Assembly: GCF_001940165.2 (NCBI RefSeq)
Contig: NZ_CP135162.1
Coordinates: forward strand, 1,477,501-1,541,500
Length of the DNA stretch: 64,000 nucleotides
Source of the DNA: Roseburia sp. 831b
GTDB taxonomy: Bacteria; Bacillota; Clostridia; Lachnospirales; Lachnospiraceae
Reading direction: 5' to 3'
Below the pieces are notes generated by a model, which saw nothing but the letters and a program-made list of their open reading frames with translations, did not search any database and had not been told where the DNA came from. Shown in pieces: positions 43,358-50,926 of the stretch. Each line of letters opens with the position of its first letter. Position 1 is the first letter of the stretch. The position numbers and the translations under genes are program-made.

Positions 43358-43853
43358 TCAGCAATCCCACCTGCCTTGCCGTATCAACGGTTTTTCTTGC
43401 CGCATCTGAAATGCACTTAAAGGCTTCGCTCATATCAAGATTGGTGAAAGAGCCTGTTTGCAATGGTGGAATACTTGGAATCGGTGCATCAATAAGCCCT
43501 AACTCCAAATACACCTTAAAAATCTTTGGAGACTGAATAGCGAACCAATCAACCATTTCCTCATTCTTCGCCCACGCACCGTCAAACCGGTTTGAACTAT
43601 CGGATAGTCCACTCTCATTCAAAAAAGCGTGCATGATTTCATGGCGTAGAACCCTCTTTCGATATGTTTCTTGCGTCTTTTCATCCATGCCAGTGAAATA
43701 TTTTTCTTCTGACATATCAGCAACAACAATCAGCTTTTCATCTTCTCCACAATAACCGGAAAGCTTGTTTTTCTCCAGATAACTGTCCTCTGATACTTTG
43801 TGGGTTTCAATCTGGTATTCAGTTCCAAGGATATTGATTTTTCTGTTTTCCAT
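43350..43853 (-). CDS. Zinc metallopeptidase-like protein in head-tail module
   Basis: This 167-residue protein has RHEIMHAFLNESG with the HExxH zinc motif at residues 71-75 and a downstream acidic NEEMVDWFAIQ helix that could supply the third ligand. Small gluzincin-like proteins occur in some Clostridia phages; their target is unknown. It lies between connector genes and shares overlap with the neck protein. Confidence 0.8.
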   Translation of the reverse strand: MENRKINILGTEYQIETHKVSEDSYLEKNKLSGYCGEDEKLIVVADMSEEKYFTGMDEKTQETYRKRVLRHEIMHAFLNESGLSDSSNRFDGAWAKNEEMVDWFAIQSPKIFKVYLELGLIDAPIPSIPPLQTGSFTNLDMSEAFKCISDAARKTVDTARQVGLLNE

Positions 43854-43856
43854 ATT

Positions 43857-44123
43857 TCACGCTCCAAACGTCATAAATCTGTTTCCAAAATGTGCTTCAT
43901 TCAATGCCTTTTCAAGTTCATCTCGATAAGCAAATGGGCTTAATGGACTTTCAATCCTCTCTCGTAAAATTGGTGCTAATGCGCCCACGGAAGCTGTCTG
44001 CCAAGCATCTGCACACATCTTAGGTGGCAATTCAGCCAAAGCGTACATTTCCATTTTCTTATGGTCGCACGAATCAACTTTCGGGCAAGCCTTACACTTC
44101 TCTGATAACTTCGATAATACCAT
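43857..44123 (-). CDS. Cys-rich small protein in head-tail module
   Basis: This 88-residue protein starts MVLSKLSEKCKACPKVDSCD, with a CxxC-x4-C cluster that may bind zinc or iron, and a helical remainder. GGAGG lies six bases before the ATG at 44123. Function unknown; the position suggests virion assembly. Confidence 0.65.
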   Translation of the reverse strand: MVLSKLSEKCKACPKVDSCDHKKMEMYALAELPPKMCADAWQTASVGALAPILRERIESPLSPFAYRDELEKALNEAHFGNRFMTFGA

Positions 44124-44124
44124 A

Positions 44125-44553
44125 TCATCCCTCCGGTAATTCCTTAATCGCAATAACGATTCCATTCAGACTTTTCGCAGGCGGCGCGGCAACCTCATAA
44201 TTGGCACTATCGCCATTCACAGAACCGTCCTCGTTGTATTGCGGTTCACAGCCAATCCACAACCGTGTCAGCTTGGTAATCGGGCAATCCATATTGCAAG
44301 TGGATATTGTCCGGGAATAGTCAACGCTACTTCCGAACACATCAGCCTGCACATCGCCCTTGCCTGCGGAAATGTTGGCATAAAAAAGAACCGGGTCATT
44401 ATAACCTGGTTCTGTTCCTATCTCGACAGGGATTTTCTCTCCGTCAATCTCTATGTACTTGATATTTCCGTCCTCGTCACGGTCGTATACCTTTTTCTCG
44501 GCATCGTAGGTGGCGTAATAGAATGTTTGCTTATTTTTCTTTAATGAACGCAT
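44125..44553 (-). CDS. Head-closure / connector protein
   Basis: This 142-residue protein (RSLKKNKQTFYYATYDAEKK, then LFYANISAGKGDVQADVFG) matches the small beta proteins encoded between the head-tail connector and neck genes. It abuts the Cys-rich gene by one base. Assignment rests on position and general pattern. Confidence 0.7.
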   Translation of the reverse strand: MRSLKKNKQTFYYATYDAEKKVYDRDEDGNIKYIEIDGEKIPVEIGTEPGYNDPVLFYANISAGKGDVQADVFGSSVDYSRTISTCNMDCPITKLTRLWIGCEPQYNEDGSVNGDSANYEVAAPPAKSLNGIVIAIKELPEG

Positions 44554-44560
44554 GAGGACT

Positions 44561-45160
44561 TTACCTTTCCTTAATTTCCAAAGTTCCATTAGAAATGCTT
44601 GCTACCATGTCGTTTAATGGAAGATACTTATTTTTCCAACCATCTATCCTAAATATTTCCGAATCCTTTTTAACTATATCTGTTTCATCCTCTGTAATAC
44701 TCTCTTTAAACAAATACATTTCCAGTAAATATAACACAGAAAGCAACATCAACACGTTTTTTAAATTTGCTTCTTGATAATTTGCCACTCTCCCATGTTT
44801 TATATCATTATAAGCCTTCCACCATTCTAATTCGGATGGTTTTCTCTTATTCAAATTCTCAAATGGGGTAATACTAATATCTTTTACTAGTATTTTTCTA
44901 TCAAACATATCTTCGTGTTTTTGCTCGATTCCATTTATATAATCATTTATGTTCTTTCTTTCTCCCTGTGAAAAACCCAACAACTCCTTAAAAACAATAT
45001 CTATTTCTGAGCCAATCTCTCGAATTTGGCTTGCAAACTCCATAGAAAATGTATCGAAATTTCGTTTATCAAGTTCAACATATTGAAGCGTTTCTGTAAA
45101 TCTTCTTTCCAGCATCAAATAAAATCTCCAATGCCTTTCAATGAATTCTTGCTTTGTCAT
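44561..45160 (-). CDS. Hypothetical helical protein, HEPN-like motif, probable moron
   Basis: This ~199-residue helical protein (MTKQEFIERHWRFYLMLERR) has the late segment WWKAYNDIKHGRVANYQEAN, similar to the R/N-x-K-H pattern of HEPN nucleases. It sits among head genes but lacks structural character, so it may be an accessory toxin or defence gene. An alternative ATG is 45166. The HEPN link is tentative. Confidence 0.55.
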   Translation of the reverse strand: MTKQEFIERHWRFYLMLERRFTETLQYVELDKRNFDTFSMEFASQIREIGSEIDIVFKELLGFSQGERKNINDYINGIEQKHEDMFDRKILVKDISITPFENLNKRKPSELEWWKAYNDIKHGRVANYQEANLKNVLMLLSVLYLLEMYLFKESITEDETDIVKKDSEIFRIDGWKNKYLPLNDMVASISNGTLEIKER

Positions 45161-45218
45161 TAGCATACACCCACCTTTCACCGCCATTATACGGCAAAAG
45201 GAGAACCGCTACAAGGAT

Positions 45219-45515
45219 TTATTCTCCTACAATATCAATTCCATACTGCACGGCACATTCATGCTCAATTTTACATCCTCTGTAATCTTCCCAACCCTCT
45301 GCAAAATAAGCACAATCAGCCGTAGAAAGTAATTCCAGAGACTTTCCAAGGAACCATAAGGGCTTGGCATCATGCGGCGCGGATTCAAAGAATGAATCAA
45401 TAACATCAACCTCTCCGAAACGTTCTGTGACCGCTTTAACAATCTTGTCTCTTTCTGCCTTGATTTCTTCATCGGTCTTATCTCTCATAGGCTGTGAAAT
45501 AAATAATTTCTTCAT
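45219..45515 (-). CDS. DUF4406 / nucleoside deoxyribosyltransferase-like protein
   Basis: This 98-residue protein begins KKLFISQPMRDKTDEEIKAE and contains FLGKSLELLSTADCAYFAEG and CKIEHECAVQYGI, as in DUF4406, a group related to nucleoside 2-deoxyribosyltransferases. It could bind or modify nucleotides. It is another non-structural gene inside the head module. Confidence 0.82.
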   Translation of the reverse strand: MKKLFISQPMRDKTDEEIKAERDKIVKAVTERFGEVDVIDSFFESAPHDAKPLWFLGKSLELLSTADCAYFAEGWEDYRGCKIEHECAVQYGIDIVGE

Positions 45516-45518
45516 AGA

Positions 45519-45791
45519 TTATTCCTCGCTTCCCTTTACAACGAAATTCTCCCACTTCTTATAGGCATCCACATAAGTTTCATTCTTATCGCCGTTATGG
45601 GTAATCTCGTAATACATACCGTCTGAAACGGTTGTGCTGACCAGTGCCTTGTTGTTCTGTAAAGTCTTACAACTCCATACAACAAATACATCTTCCTTGG
45701 AAATCTGCTTTTTATCGGTCTTATCAGCATGAGTGTTGAAATAATCAACAACAATCTGCTTGCATAAATCTAAAAACTTATCGTTTGACAT
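45519..45791 (-). CDS. DUF6275-like small protein
   Basis: This 90-residue protein (MSNDKFLDLCKQIVVDYFNT, then VFVVWSCKTLQNNKALVSTT, DGMYYEITHNGDKNETYVDA) fits a small conserved phage family often placed near DUF4406 genes. The ATG at 45791 has AAGGAAG upstream. Function unknown. Confidence 0.7.
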   Translation of the reverse strand: MSNDKFLDLCKQIVVDYFNTHADKTDKKQISKEDVFVVWSCKTLQNNKALVSTTVSDGMYYEITHNGDKNETYVDAYKKWENFVVKGSEE

Positions 45792-46011
45792 AATTTCTTC
45801 CTTTCCAAAATAGAAATATGGCGCACCGCCCACCACCGCTTAACGTGCGCCGCCTGCAACCATATTACCGGCACTGGCAAAATGGTCACGCACAATCTTC
45901 TTTCATTGCCTGCATTGCAAACAAATTACCTTTTCTACAACACGGTAGATAGGCTATACCGCTTAACCCTGCGGTCGGGAGATAAAAACCGGATCACCTA
46001 AACCTTTCTTT

Positions 46012-46377
46012 TTAAATACAGTTCGCAAATCCTATCACTCCCTTGTAAGCCATAAGATACTCACTATAAGTCCTTGAAGTTCCATTTTCCGAATGGCTCA
46101 ACTGATTTTCTGCACCGTTTTTGGATTCAATCTCAATCGCCGCCATTGCAATTTTGGCTTTGTTTTTCTCCAAGTCTTCAAGGATTTTATCCATTCCCCA
46201 TGAACTAGGATAGTTTCTAAGCGTTTCAAACGATTCAATGGCAAGGCTTACTGTCAGACTGGAAACGCTGATTTCTGCGTCATATTCAGTTATCATCGAC
46301 TTAATATCTTCCTTGAATTTCTCCATTGGAGTGAGCGTTACCGCATCATCCTTTGGTGTTTCTTCAATATCAGCCAT
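46012..46377 (-). CDS. Head-tail connector protein
   Basis: This 121-residue helical protein (KDIKSMITEYDAEISVSSLT, then NGAENQLSHSENGTSRTYSE) matches phage head-tail connector family proteins that bind below the portal. It follows the capsid genes in standard order. A 220-bp spacer without a gene separates it from the DUF6275-like gene. Confidence 0.85.
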   Translation of the reverse strand: MADIEETPKDDAVTLTPMEKFKEDIKSMITEYDAEISVSSLTVSLAIESFETLRNYPSSWGMDKILEDLEKNKAKIAMAAIEIESKNGAENQLSHSENGTSRTYSEYLMAYKGVIGFANCI

Positions 46378-46395
46378 CCTGCCACCTCATTTCAT

Positions 46396-46728
46396 TTACA
46401 GACCAAGTTTTTCAATGATCTGTTCTTTCAGCATCTTCCCGGTAGATTCCTCTGTTACTTCCAACCCTAAAGTTTTCGCTACTTCCTTAAGATCAGACGT
46501 ACTCATTCTGGTAATCTCCGATCTCTGATACTGTTTTTGCCCTGTTTTAGGCTCGCCCATATCGGCATCACTCGGATTTGTCTCAATTGTCTGCGCCGGA
46601 TCTAGTGGAATCTGAGCGGAAGAAGGGGCGGTTTTCTCAACCACCCTCTTATATCCGCATGATTCCATAACCCTTACCATGTTCTCGTTGACAATCATCT
46701 GAACGCCGTCTTTTTCATAGCAAATCAT
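46396..46728 (-). CDS. Small capsid-region protein with SAP/HeH-like end
   Basis: This 110-residue protein ends with STSDLKEVAKTLGLEVTEES, a helix-extended-helix-like module often found after the major capsid gene. The middle is flexible (PAQTIETNPSDADMGEPKTG). It may help head completion. Confidence 0.65.
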   Translation of the reverse strand: MICYEKDGVQMIVNENMVRVMESCGYKRVVEKTAPSSAQIPLDPAQTIETNPSDADMGEPKTGQKQYQRSEITRMSTSDLKEVAKTLGLEVTEESTGKMLKEQIIEKLGL

Positions 46729-46744
46729 TCAACGATCACTCCTT

Positions 46745-47812
46745 TTAGGAATTAAGTGTTACTGCCTGTGTTGCTGTCTTTGTAACGCCGTTTTCTGTGT
46801 AAGATACGGTGACATTGCCAGCCTGTGTGATTGTATCAGGTGCATATGTAACATGTTTTGTTACATCCTGTGTTGCCCCGGAATTGCCATATGTAGCTGT
46901 TACAACCATTCCGGTAGGATCAAACTTCTCTCCGGAAGCGTACTTAGTCTTTGTCGGTGCTGTTGTGATTGCAATAGAGCTTAAAGCTGCTGTTGCATGA
47001 ACGCCGATTGCGTCCAGCTTTTCATTTAAGCAGAAAGCGTCATAACGAACACGACCTTCTACTAACCATCCAGAGATACCAGGTGCATCGGAGTGAATCT
47101 TGTACTCTGTAAGTTTGATTGGCGCAACACAAACGATTGAATTTGTGATGATAAAATCAACATTTGCAGGGAAATAAGATGCTGGAGCCTTGATAATCGG
47201 TACTCCGTCAACCTCACCAACAACACCGTTAATTGCGATTTGAGTTGCCATATCGCCCTTCTTTGTGAATGCATCATCTAACTTGATGTTCTTGTAGTAA
47301 GATGAACGGCAGAGACAAATACGTCCGCCTGTAGGCACTTTTGCATCGTCAAGTTTTTCCTGCACAGACAAGAAATTCTCATATGCATTAGTCTTTGTGG
47401 TAGCTCCGGTTACGATATTTGCTGCCTTTGCAGATGCACAAATCTTATGGATACGGTAAATATCAACCTCTGGAATAACAACCTCGTTAATCTGACGTGC
47501 GAGCGCTTTTCCAGCCTCCATCGTCATCTGTGTATCATCGTAGGACTTACGATCAATAGTGAATGTGAATGATCTGTCCTGTGTCAGAGTCATTTCCTGT
47601 GTGTTGTTCCCCAACTCGTCCGGATTGCCGTAACGATTGGCACCAGAAGTCTTATAATCGTTCATTCCAACGGTAGGGATTGAATATACCTTTACGGTTT
47701 CAACACCGATAAAATCATAACTGTTATTTACTACTGCTCCCGTCAAAGACCCGAGTGCAAAACGCTCATCAACCTGTGGACTATACTTCTCTGCATAATT
47801 TACTACTGCCAT
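46745..47812 (-). CDS. Major capsid protein with C-terminal Ig-like domain
   Basis: This 355-residue protein forms the head shell. The HK97-type core (NYAEKYSPQVDERFALGSLT to about 275) is followed by a bacterial Ig-like domain at about 279-355 (TKTKYASGEKFDPTGMVVTA, then VSYTENGVTKTATQAV). The extra domain should project from the capsid surface and could bind mucus or host glycans, as proposed for Hoc-type decoration. It lies directly after the scaffold gene. Confidence 0.92.
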   Translation of the reverse strand: MAVVNYAEKYSPQVDERFALGSLTGAVVNNSYDFIGVETVKVYSIPTVGMNDYKTSGANRYGNPDELGNNTQEMTLTQDRSFTFTIDRKSYDDTQMTMEAGKALARQINEVVIPEVDIYRIHKICASAKAANIVTGATTKTNAYENFLSVQEKLDDAKVPTGGRICLCRSSYYKNIKLDDAFTKKGDMATQIAINGVVGEVDGVPIIKAPASYFPANVDFIITNSIVCVAPIKLTEYKIHSDAPGISGWLVEGRVRYDAFCLNEKLDAIGVHATAALSSIAITTAPTKTKYASGEKFDPTGMVVTATYGNSGATQDVTKHVTYAPDTITQAGNVTVSYTENGVTKTATQAVTLNS

Positions 47813-47836
47813 ATTTTTACCTCTACTTTCTTAAAA

Positions 47837-48406
47837 TTACGAATTAAATCCCTGTAAGAACGGATCCTCTTTTCCATTGCTTACCCCGGTATTTACCTCC
47901 GGGCGGTTTTTGTACCACTCACTCTCCTTTGCTTTCAGAATGGATTCCTGCGCCTGTGACTGCACGGTAAAAAGAGTGTCTGTGTCGCCATCAAACTGCG
48001 CTTCGGCAGCTTTCTTGGCTAATTCCTGTGAGTAACCAAGTGTCAAGAAATTCTTTTCGAATTTGGAAACAGCGCTCTCTCTGCGGAGCCGATTAAGCTC
48101 TGCATCCTTTTCCGCTTCCTTGTCAGCCTTTTCCTGTGCCAGCTTTTCAGCATCGCTTAAAGTGGCGTTGTACTTTTTCTTCCAATTGGAAGCATCCGTA
48201 GCAGCATCTTCCTGCGCTTTTTTCAGCTTTGCGTTCTCTATACGCATCTGCTGCAACTGCTCTTCAAGACTTGGCTGTGGCTCATCTTTTTTCGGCTCAT
48301 CCTTTGGCGGCTCTGTTGCTGGTGGCTTCGGCTCATCCTTTGGTGGCTCTGCTGCTGGCTCTGCAAAATGCTGCAAATTCATTTTCAAAAGTTCTTTCTT
48401 TTCCAT
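47837..48406 (-). CDS. Scaffold protein (DUF4355-like)
   Basis: This 189-residue acidic coiled-coil protein (KKELLKMNLQHFAEPAAEPP, then a PPKDEP repeat region, ENAKLKKAQEDAATDASNWK) guides capsid assembly and is then lost. It lies between portal and capsid. The upstream 156-bp spacer holds three AGGGAA hairpins. Confidence 0.9.
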   Translation of the reverse strand: MEKKELLKMNLQHFAEPAAEPPKDEPKPPATEPPKDEPKKDEPQPSLEEQLQQMRIENAKLKKAQEDAATDASNWKKKYNATLSDAEKLAQEKADKEAEKDAELNRLRRESAVSKFEKNFLTLGYSQELAKKAAEAQFDGDTDTLFTVQSQAQESILKAKESEWYKNRPEVNTGVSNGKEDPFLQGFNS

Positions 48407-48441
48407 CTTTGTTACCTCAACTTTCTTTGCGATTGATTACC

Positions 48442-48528
48442 CTCGTTTCCCTACGAGTTGTTTATTTTTGCGATTTTCGTTTTCCCTAACGTTGCGTTGC
48501 GAAACTTATAAGGCGCTTTCCCTAGCGC
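48442..48528 (-). ncRNA. Three evenly spaced hairpins with identical AGGGAA loops
   Basis: On the minus strand the hairpins are GCGCT-AGGGAA-AGCGC (48528-48513), CGTT-AGGGAA-AACG (48491-48478) and CTCGT-AGGGAA-ACGAG (48457-48442). The stems differ but pair perfectly; the loops are identical, and the loop centres are 36 and 35 bases apart. They lie in the leader of the scaffold gene. This pattern suggests repeated protein- or ribosome-binding sites on the RNA. Confidence 0.7.
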
Positions 48529-48532
48529 ATAT

Positions 48533-48560
48533 AAAAAGCACCAACATTTCTGTGAGTGCT
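48533..48560 (-). terminator. Terminator-like hairpin after the portal gene
   Basis: On the minus strand AGCAC pairs with GTGCT around a 14-base loop that can itself pair CA with TG, followed by TTTTTAT. It begins two bases after the portal stop. It may attenuate transcription between portal and scaffold or be a processing site. Confidence 0.5.
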
Positions 48561-48562
48561 GA

Positions 48563-50182
48563 TTAGCTTTGTATTGGGCTGTTTTTCGTCTGGTCTGATG
48601 AATCCGGCATAATCCGCTTGGAATCCGGATTGACTTTGGCTTTCAGTGCATCGTCTGCATCCTGCTGTTGCCGTGGATCATCATTTTTATTTTCTCCCAG
48701 CTGATTGCCACTGGATTTCTTGCTTTCAAGCAATGTTTTCTGGTATTCAAGCATCTTTGGTACAGAATCTTCGACAGCCTCGGCGAGGTTCGGGAAAAAG
48801 TCTATTGCTTCCATTGCCACACGCGGATGCACAAAATTCTGAACCATCGTAGCAAGTGAATTGATCTTTGTTGCCATATCAAACGTTTTTTGCCGAATTG
48901 GTCGAATCTCAATATCACTATTTTTCAGTTTCAAAAGTGGACTCTCTGGATCCGTGTCCGGAGATTTCTTAATTGCAATCAATGCAAGGCGATTTCTTTC
49001 CTTGAAACCTCTCTTAATGATTGCCGCCTGCTTGCAAGCCACCGCTTCTGTTGCGGTCCAACCACTTGACAAGCTTGTCGCTCCGGTCGTAGAGCCGCCG
49101 CTTTGCTCCGTCTGCTTTGGTGTGAATGTTCTTTCCAAAATACCGTCATGCTTGGCTTGGATATTGGCAAGAACGCCGGTATAGTCGTAATTAAGAACCA
49201 GCCCCTTAATATTTGGCTGTTTGCCGTTTCCGTTGGTCTTGGTCAAAATCCATTGTCCGGCTTGAGGTCCTTTTACTTTTCCGTTATCATCTGTATCTAA
49301 TTCAATGTCATTGCCCCACCAGTTCGCCTGTGTGGTCTGCGACACATCATTACACAGATCGGATTCAAGAATATTCAAGGCATTCAGTTCGTCAAGCTGG
49401 CGCTCAAATACGCCGGTCCGGTCTGTAGAACGTTCAAATTCGACAATATTTACTCTGCCGAATGGATTTACCTGTACGCCGTCCTTACCCTTTGTTATTT
49501 TCTTTCCGTTGCGGGTTTTTGTTCCGCGAACAAATTCAACCATGTCGCGGATTTCATATATCGCATCATCCGTAACGCAAGTGAATATCTTTGAACCATT
49601 CTCACCCTCTGAATACGACACACCCATTACAGGTCGCTCATAAGCATCAGAAGAATAGACAACAAACGAATAAAGAGGATTCAGCGTCACAAGATCAAAT
49701 GCTGCATCATCATCATCCGGGTTACGCTTAATATCAATAAGCTGACAGCATATTCCGCATACTTCCAGATAATACGCAAGTAACTGGTCCTTACTTTCCA
49801 TGTCCTCGGCATCGTACATTTCATTCAAAAGGGTGATTGCAGAATCGCTATCTGTTGGGTTGCTATCTGTTGGGTGCTTGTCCGACTTCTGTACAAACGC
49901 CATGTGATTGCCCCAAAAGTAACCAAGCCAAAATTCTGTGATCTGATGTGCAAGGTTGGAAATAGACTTAATATCAATGTCTGTCCGAACCTTCTTTTCA
50001 CGCTTTAACGGCTGATCTCCTTTTTCAAAATTGATAAGGTTGCGAATCTGCGTGCGATTCAGCTCATGCTTTGTCATGGCGGTAGAAAGAACCTGGATAA
50101 CATTGTCCTTTGTGATTTCTTTCACGTCTGTATAGATTTTGATTCTTCCACGATATTCAATGTTACGTTCTTTTTCGCTCAC
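48563..50182 (-). CDS. Portal protein (SPP1 gp6-like)
   Basis: This 539-residue protein matches the SPP1-type portal family (VLSTAMTKHELNRTQIRNLI, LVTLNPLYSFVVYSSDAYER, then SLSSGWTATEAVACKQAAII). Twelve or so copies form the DNA entry ring. A disordered polar tail ends the protein. It follows the terminase genes, separated by a zinc-ribbon gene. Confidence 0.93.
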   Translation of the reverse strand: MSEKERNIEYRGRIKIYTDVKEITKDNVIQVLSTAMTKHELNRTQIRNLINFEKGDQPLKREKKVRTDIDIKSISNLAHQITEFWLGYFWGNHMAFVQKSDKHPTDSNPTDSDSAITLLNEMYDAEDMESKDQLLAYYLEVCGICCQLIDIKRNPDDDDAAFDLVTLNPLYSFVVYSSDAYERPVMGVSYSEGENGSKIFTCVTDDAIYEIRDMVEFVRGTKTRNGKKITKGKDGVQVNPFGRVNIVEFERSTDRTGVFERQLDELNALNILESDLCNDVSQTTQANWWGNDIELDTDDNGKVKGPQAGQWILTKTNGNGKQPNIKGLVLNYDYTGVLANIQAKHDGILERTFTPKQTEQSGGSTTGATSLSSGWTATEAVACKQAAIIKRGFKERNRLALIAIKKSPDTDPESPLLKLKNSDIEIRPIRQKTFDMATKINSLATMVQNFVHPRVAMEAIDFFPNLAEAVEDSVPKMLEYQKTLLESKKSSGNQLGENKNDDPRQQQDADDALKAKVNPDSKRIMPDSSDQTKNSPIQS

Positions 50183-50203
50183 GCTTACTCACTTCCTTTA
50201 CTT

Positions 50204-50395
50204 TCAATATATCCTGCAGCCGGATGCCGTTCTGCACTCCGGCGGTTCGATTCTCTCAACCTCAACCAAACGGAAACGATATTTATAAAATCCTTTACAT
50301 TTTGGGCATTTGAAAATCTGATCTCCCATGTCTGCCGGAATCTCGATTTTCTTGCCGCATCTACGACAATTCCAATAAATACGTTCTGGTTCCAT
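50204..50395 (-). CDS. Zinc-ribbon protein
   Basis: This 63-residue protein has two CxxC knuckles (WNCRRCGKK and FKCPKCKGF), a classic zinc ribbon. The ATG at 50395 has GGAG eight bases upstream. It lies between terminator and portal and may control expression, like Com-type proteins. Confidence 0.75.
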   Translation of the reverse strand: MEPERIYWNCRRCGKKIEIPADMGDQIFKCPKCKGFYKYRFRLVEVERIEPPECRTASGCRIY

Positions 50396-50410
50396 ACGCA
50401 TTTCTCCGCA

Positions 50411-50447
50411 CTAAAAAGCCACCGCCGGATTTCTCCAACGGTGGCTT
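50411..50447 (-). terminator. Terminator upstream of the zinc-ribbon gene
   Basis: On the minus strand a 9-bp stem, AAGCCACCG with CGGTGGCTT, is followed by TTTTTAG. It lies between the regulator-like gene at 50507 and the structural genes, so late expression may need antitermination or a new promoter here. Confidence 0.8.
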
Positions 50448-50506
50448 ACTTTTCATTTTTCGATGATATAATAATATCATGAAAGTATGTCCTTTTTTTC
50501 CGCATT

Positions 50507-50914
50507 TCACATTGCTTTATTTTGGTCAAGCAAGTAAAAGAAATATCTGCGCATCTCATAAAATGCCGATTTTCCAATTGGCATACCCTCGCAAGCTATT
50601 AGATATGTAACTGGGACTTCGTAGCAAACTGATTTAATTATATATTGGCTTAAGTCATTTCCTGCTTGCTTTGCTGTTTCTTCAATCAACCGGCATTTTT
50701 CTTCTAAACCAATTCTCTTAATTGCCAGATTGCCGGTTGCATCTGAATTGCTGTGATAAATTGGCGTGTCCTTTATTTCAATGCTCTTAACCGTATCATT
50801 ACTGAATTTCAACTGATTTTTCCATTCCGGATACTGCTCACAAAATCCGCAAAGTTCTTTGTATCGCTTACCGGAAATCCCATATTTTTCAAGATTCAAC
50901 TCTCTTTTATTCAC
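50507..50914 (-). CDS. RinA/ArpU-like late transcription regulator
   Basis: This 135-residue helical protein (CRLIEETAKQAGNDLSQYII, then MPIGKSAFYEMRRYFFYLLD) shows the C-terminal helix-turn-helix style of ArpU/RinA phage regulators, which switch on late genes. It lies just after the large terminase gene. The assignment is by pattern. Confidence 0.65.
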   Translation of the reverse strand: MNKRELNLEKYGISGKRYKELCGFCEQYPEWKNQLKFSNDTVKSIEIKDTPIYHSNSDATGNLAIKRIGLEEKCRLIEETAKQAGNDLSQYIIKSVCYEVPVTYLIACEGMPIGKSAFYEMRRYFFYLLDQNKAM

Positions 50915-50926
50915 TCTATCACTCCT

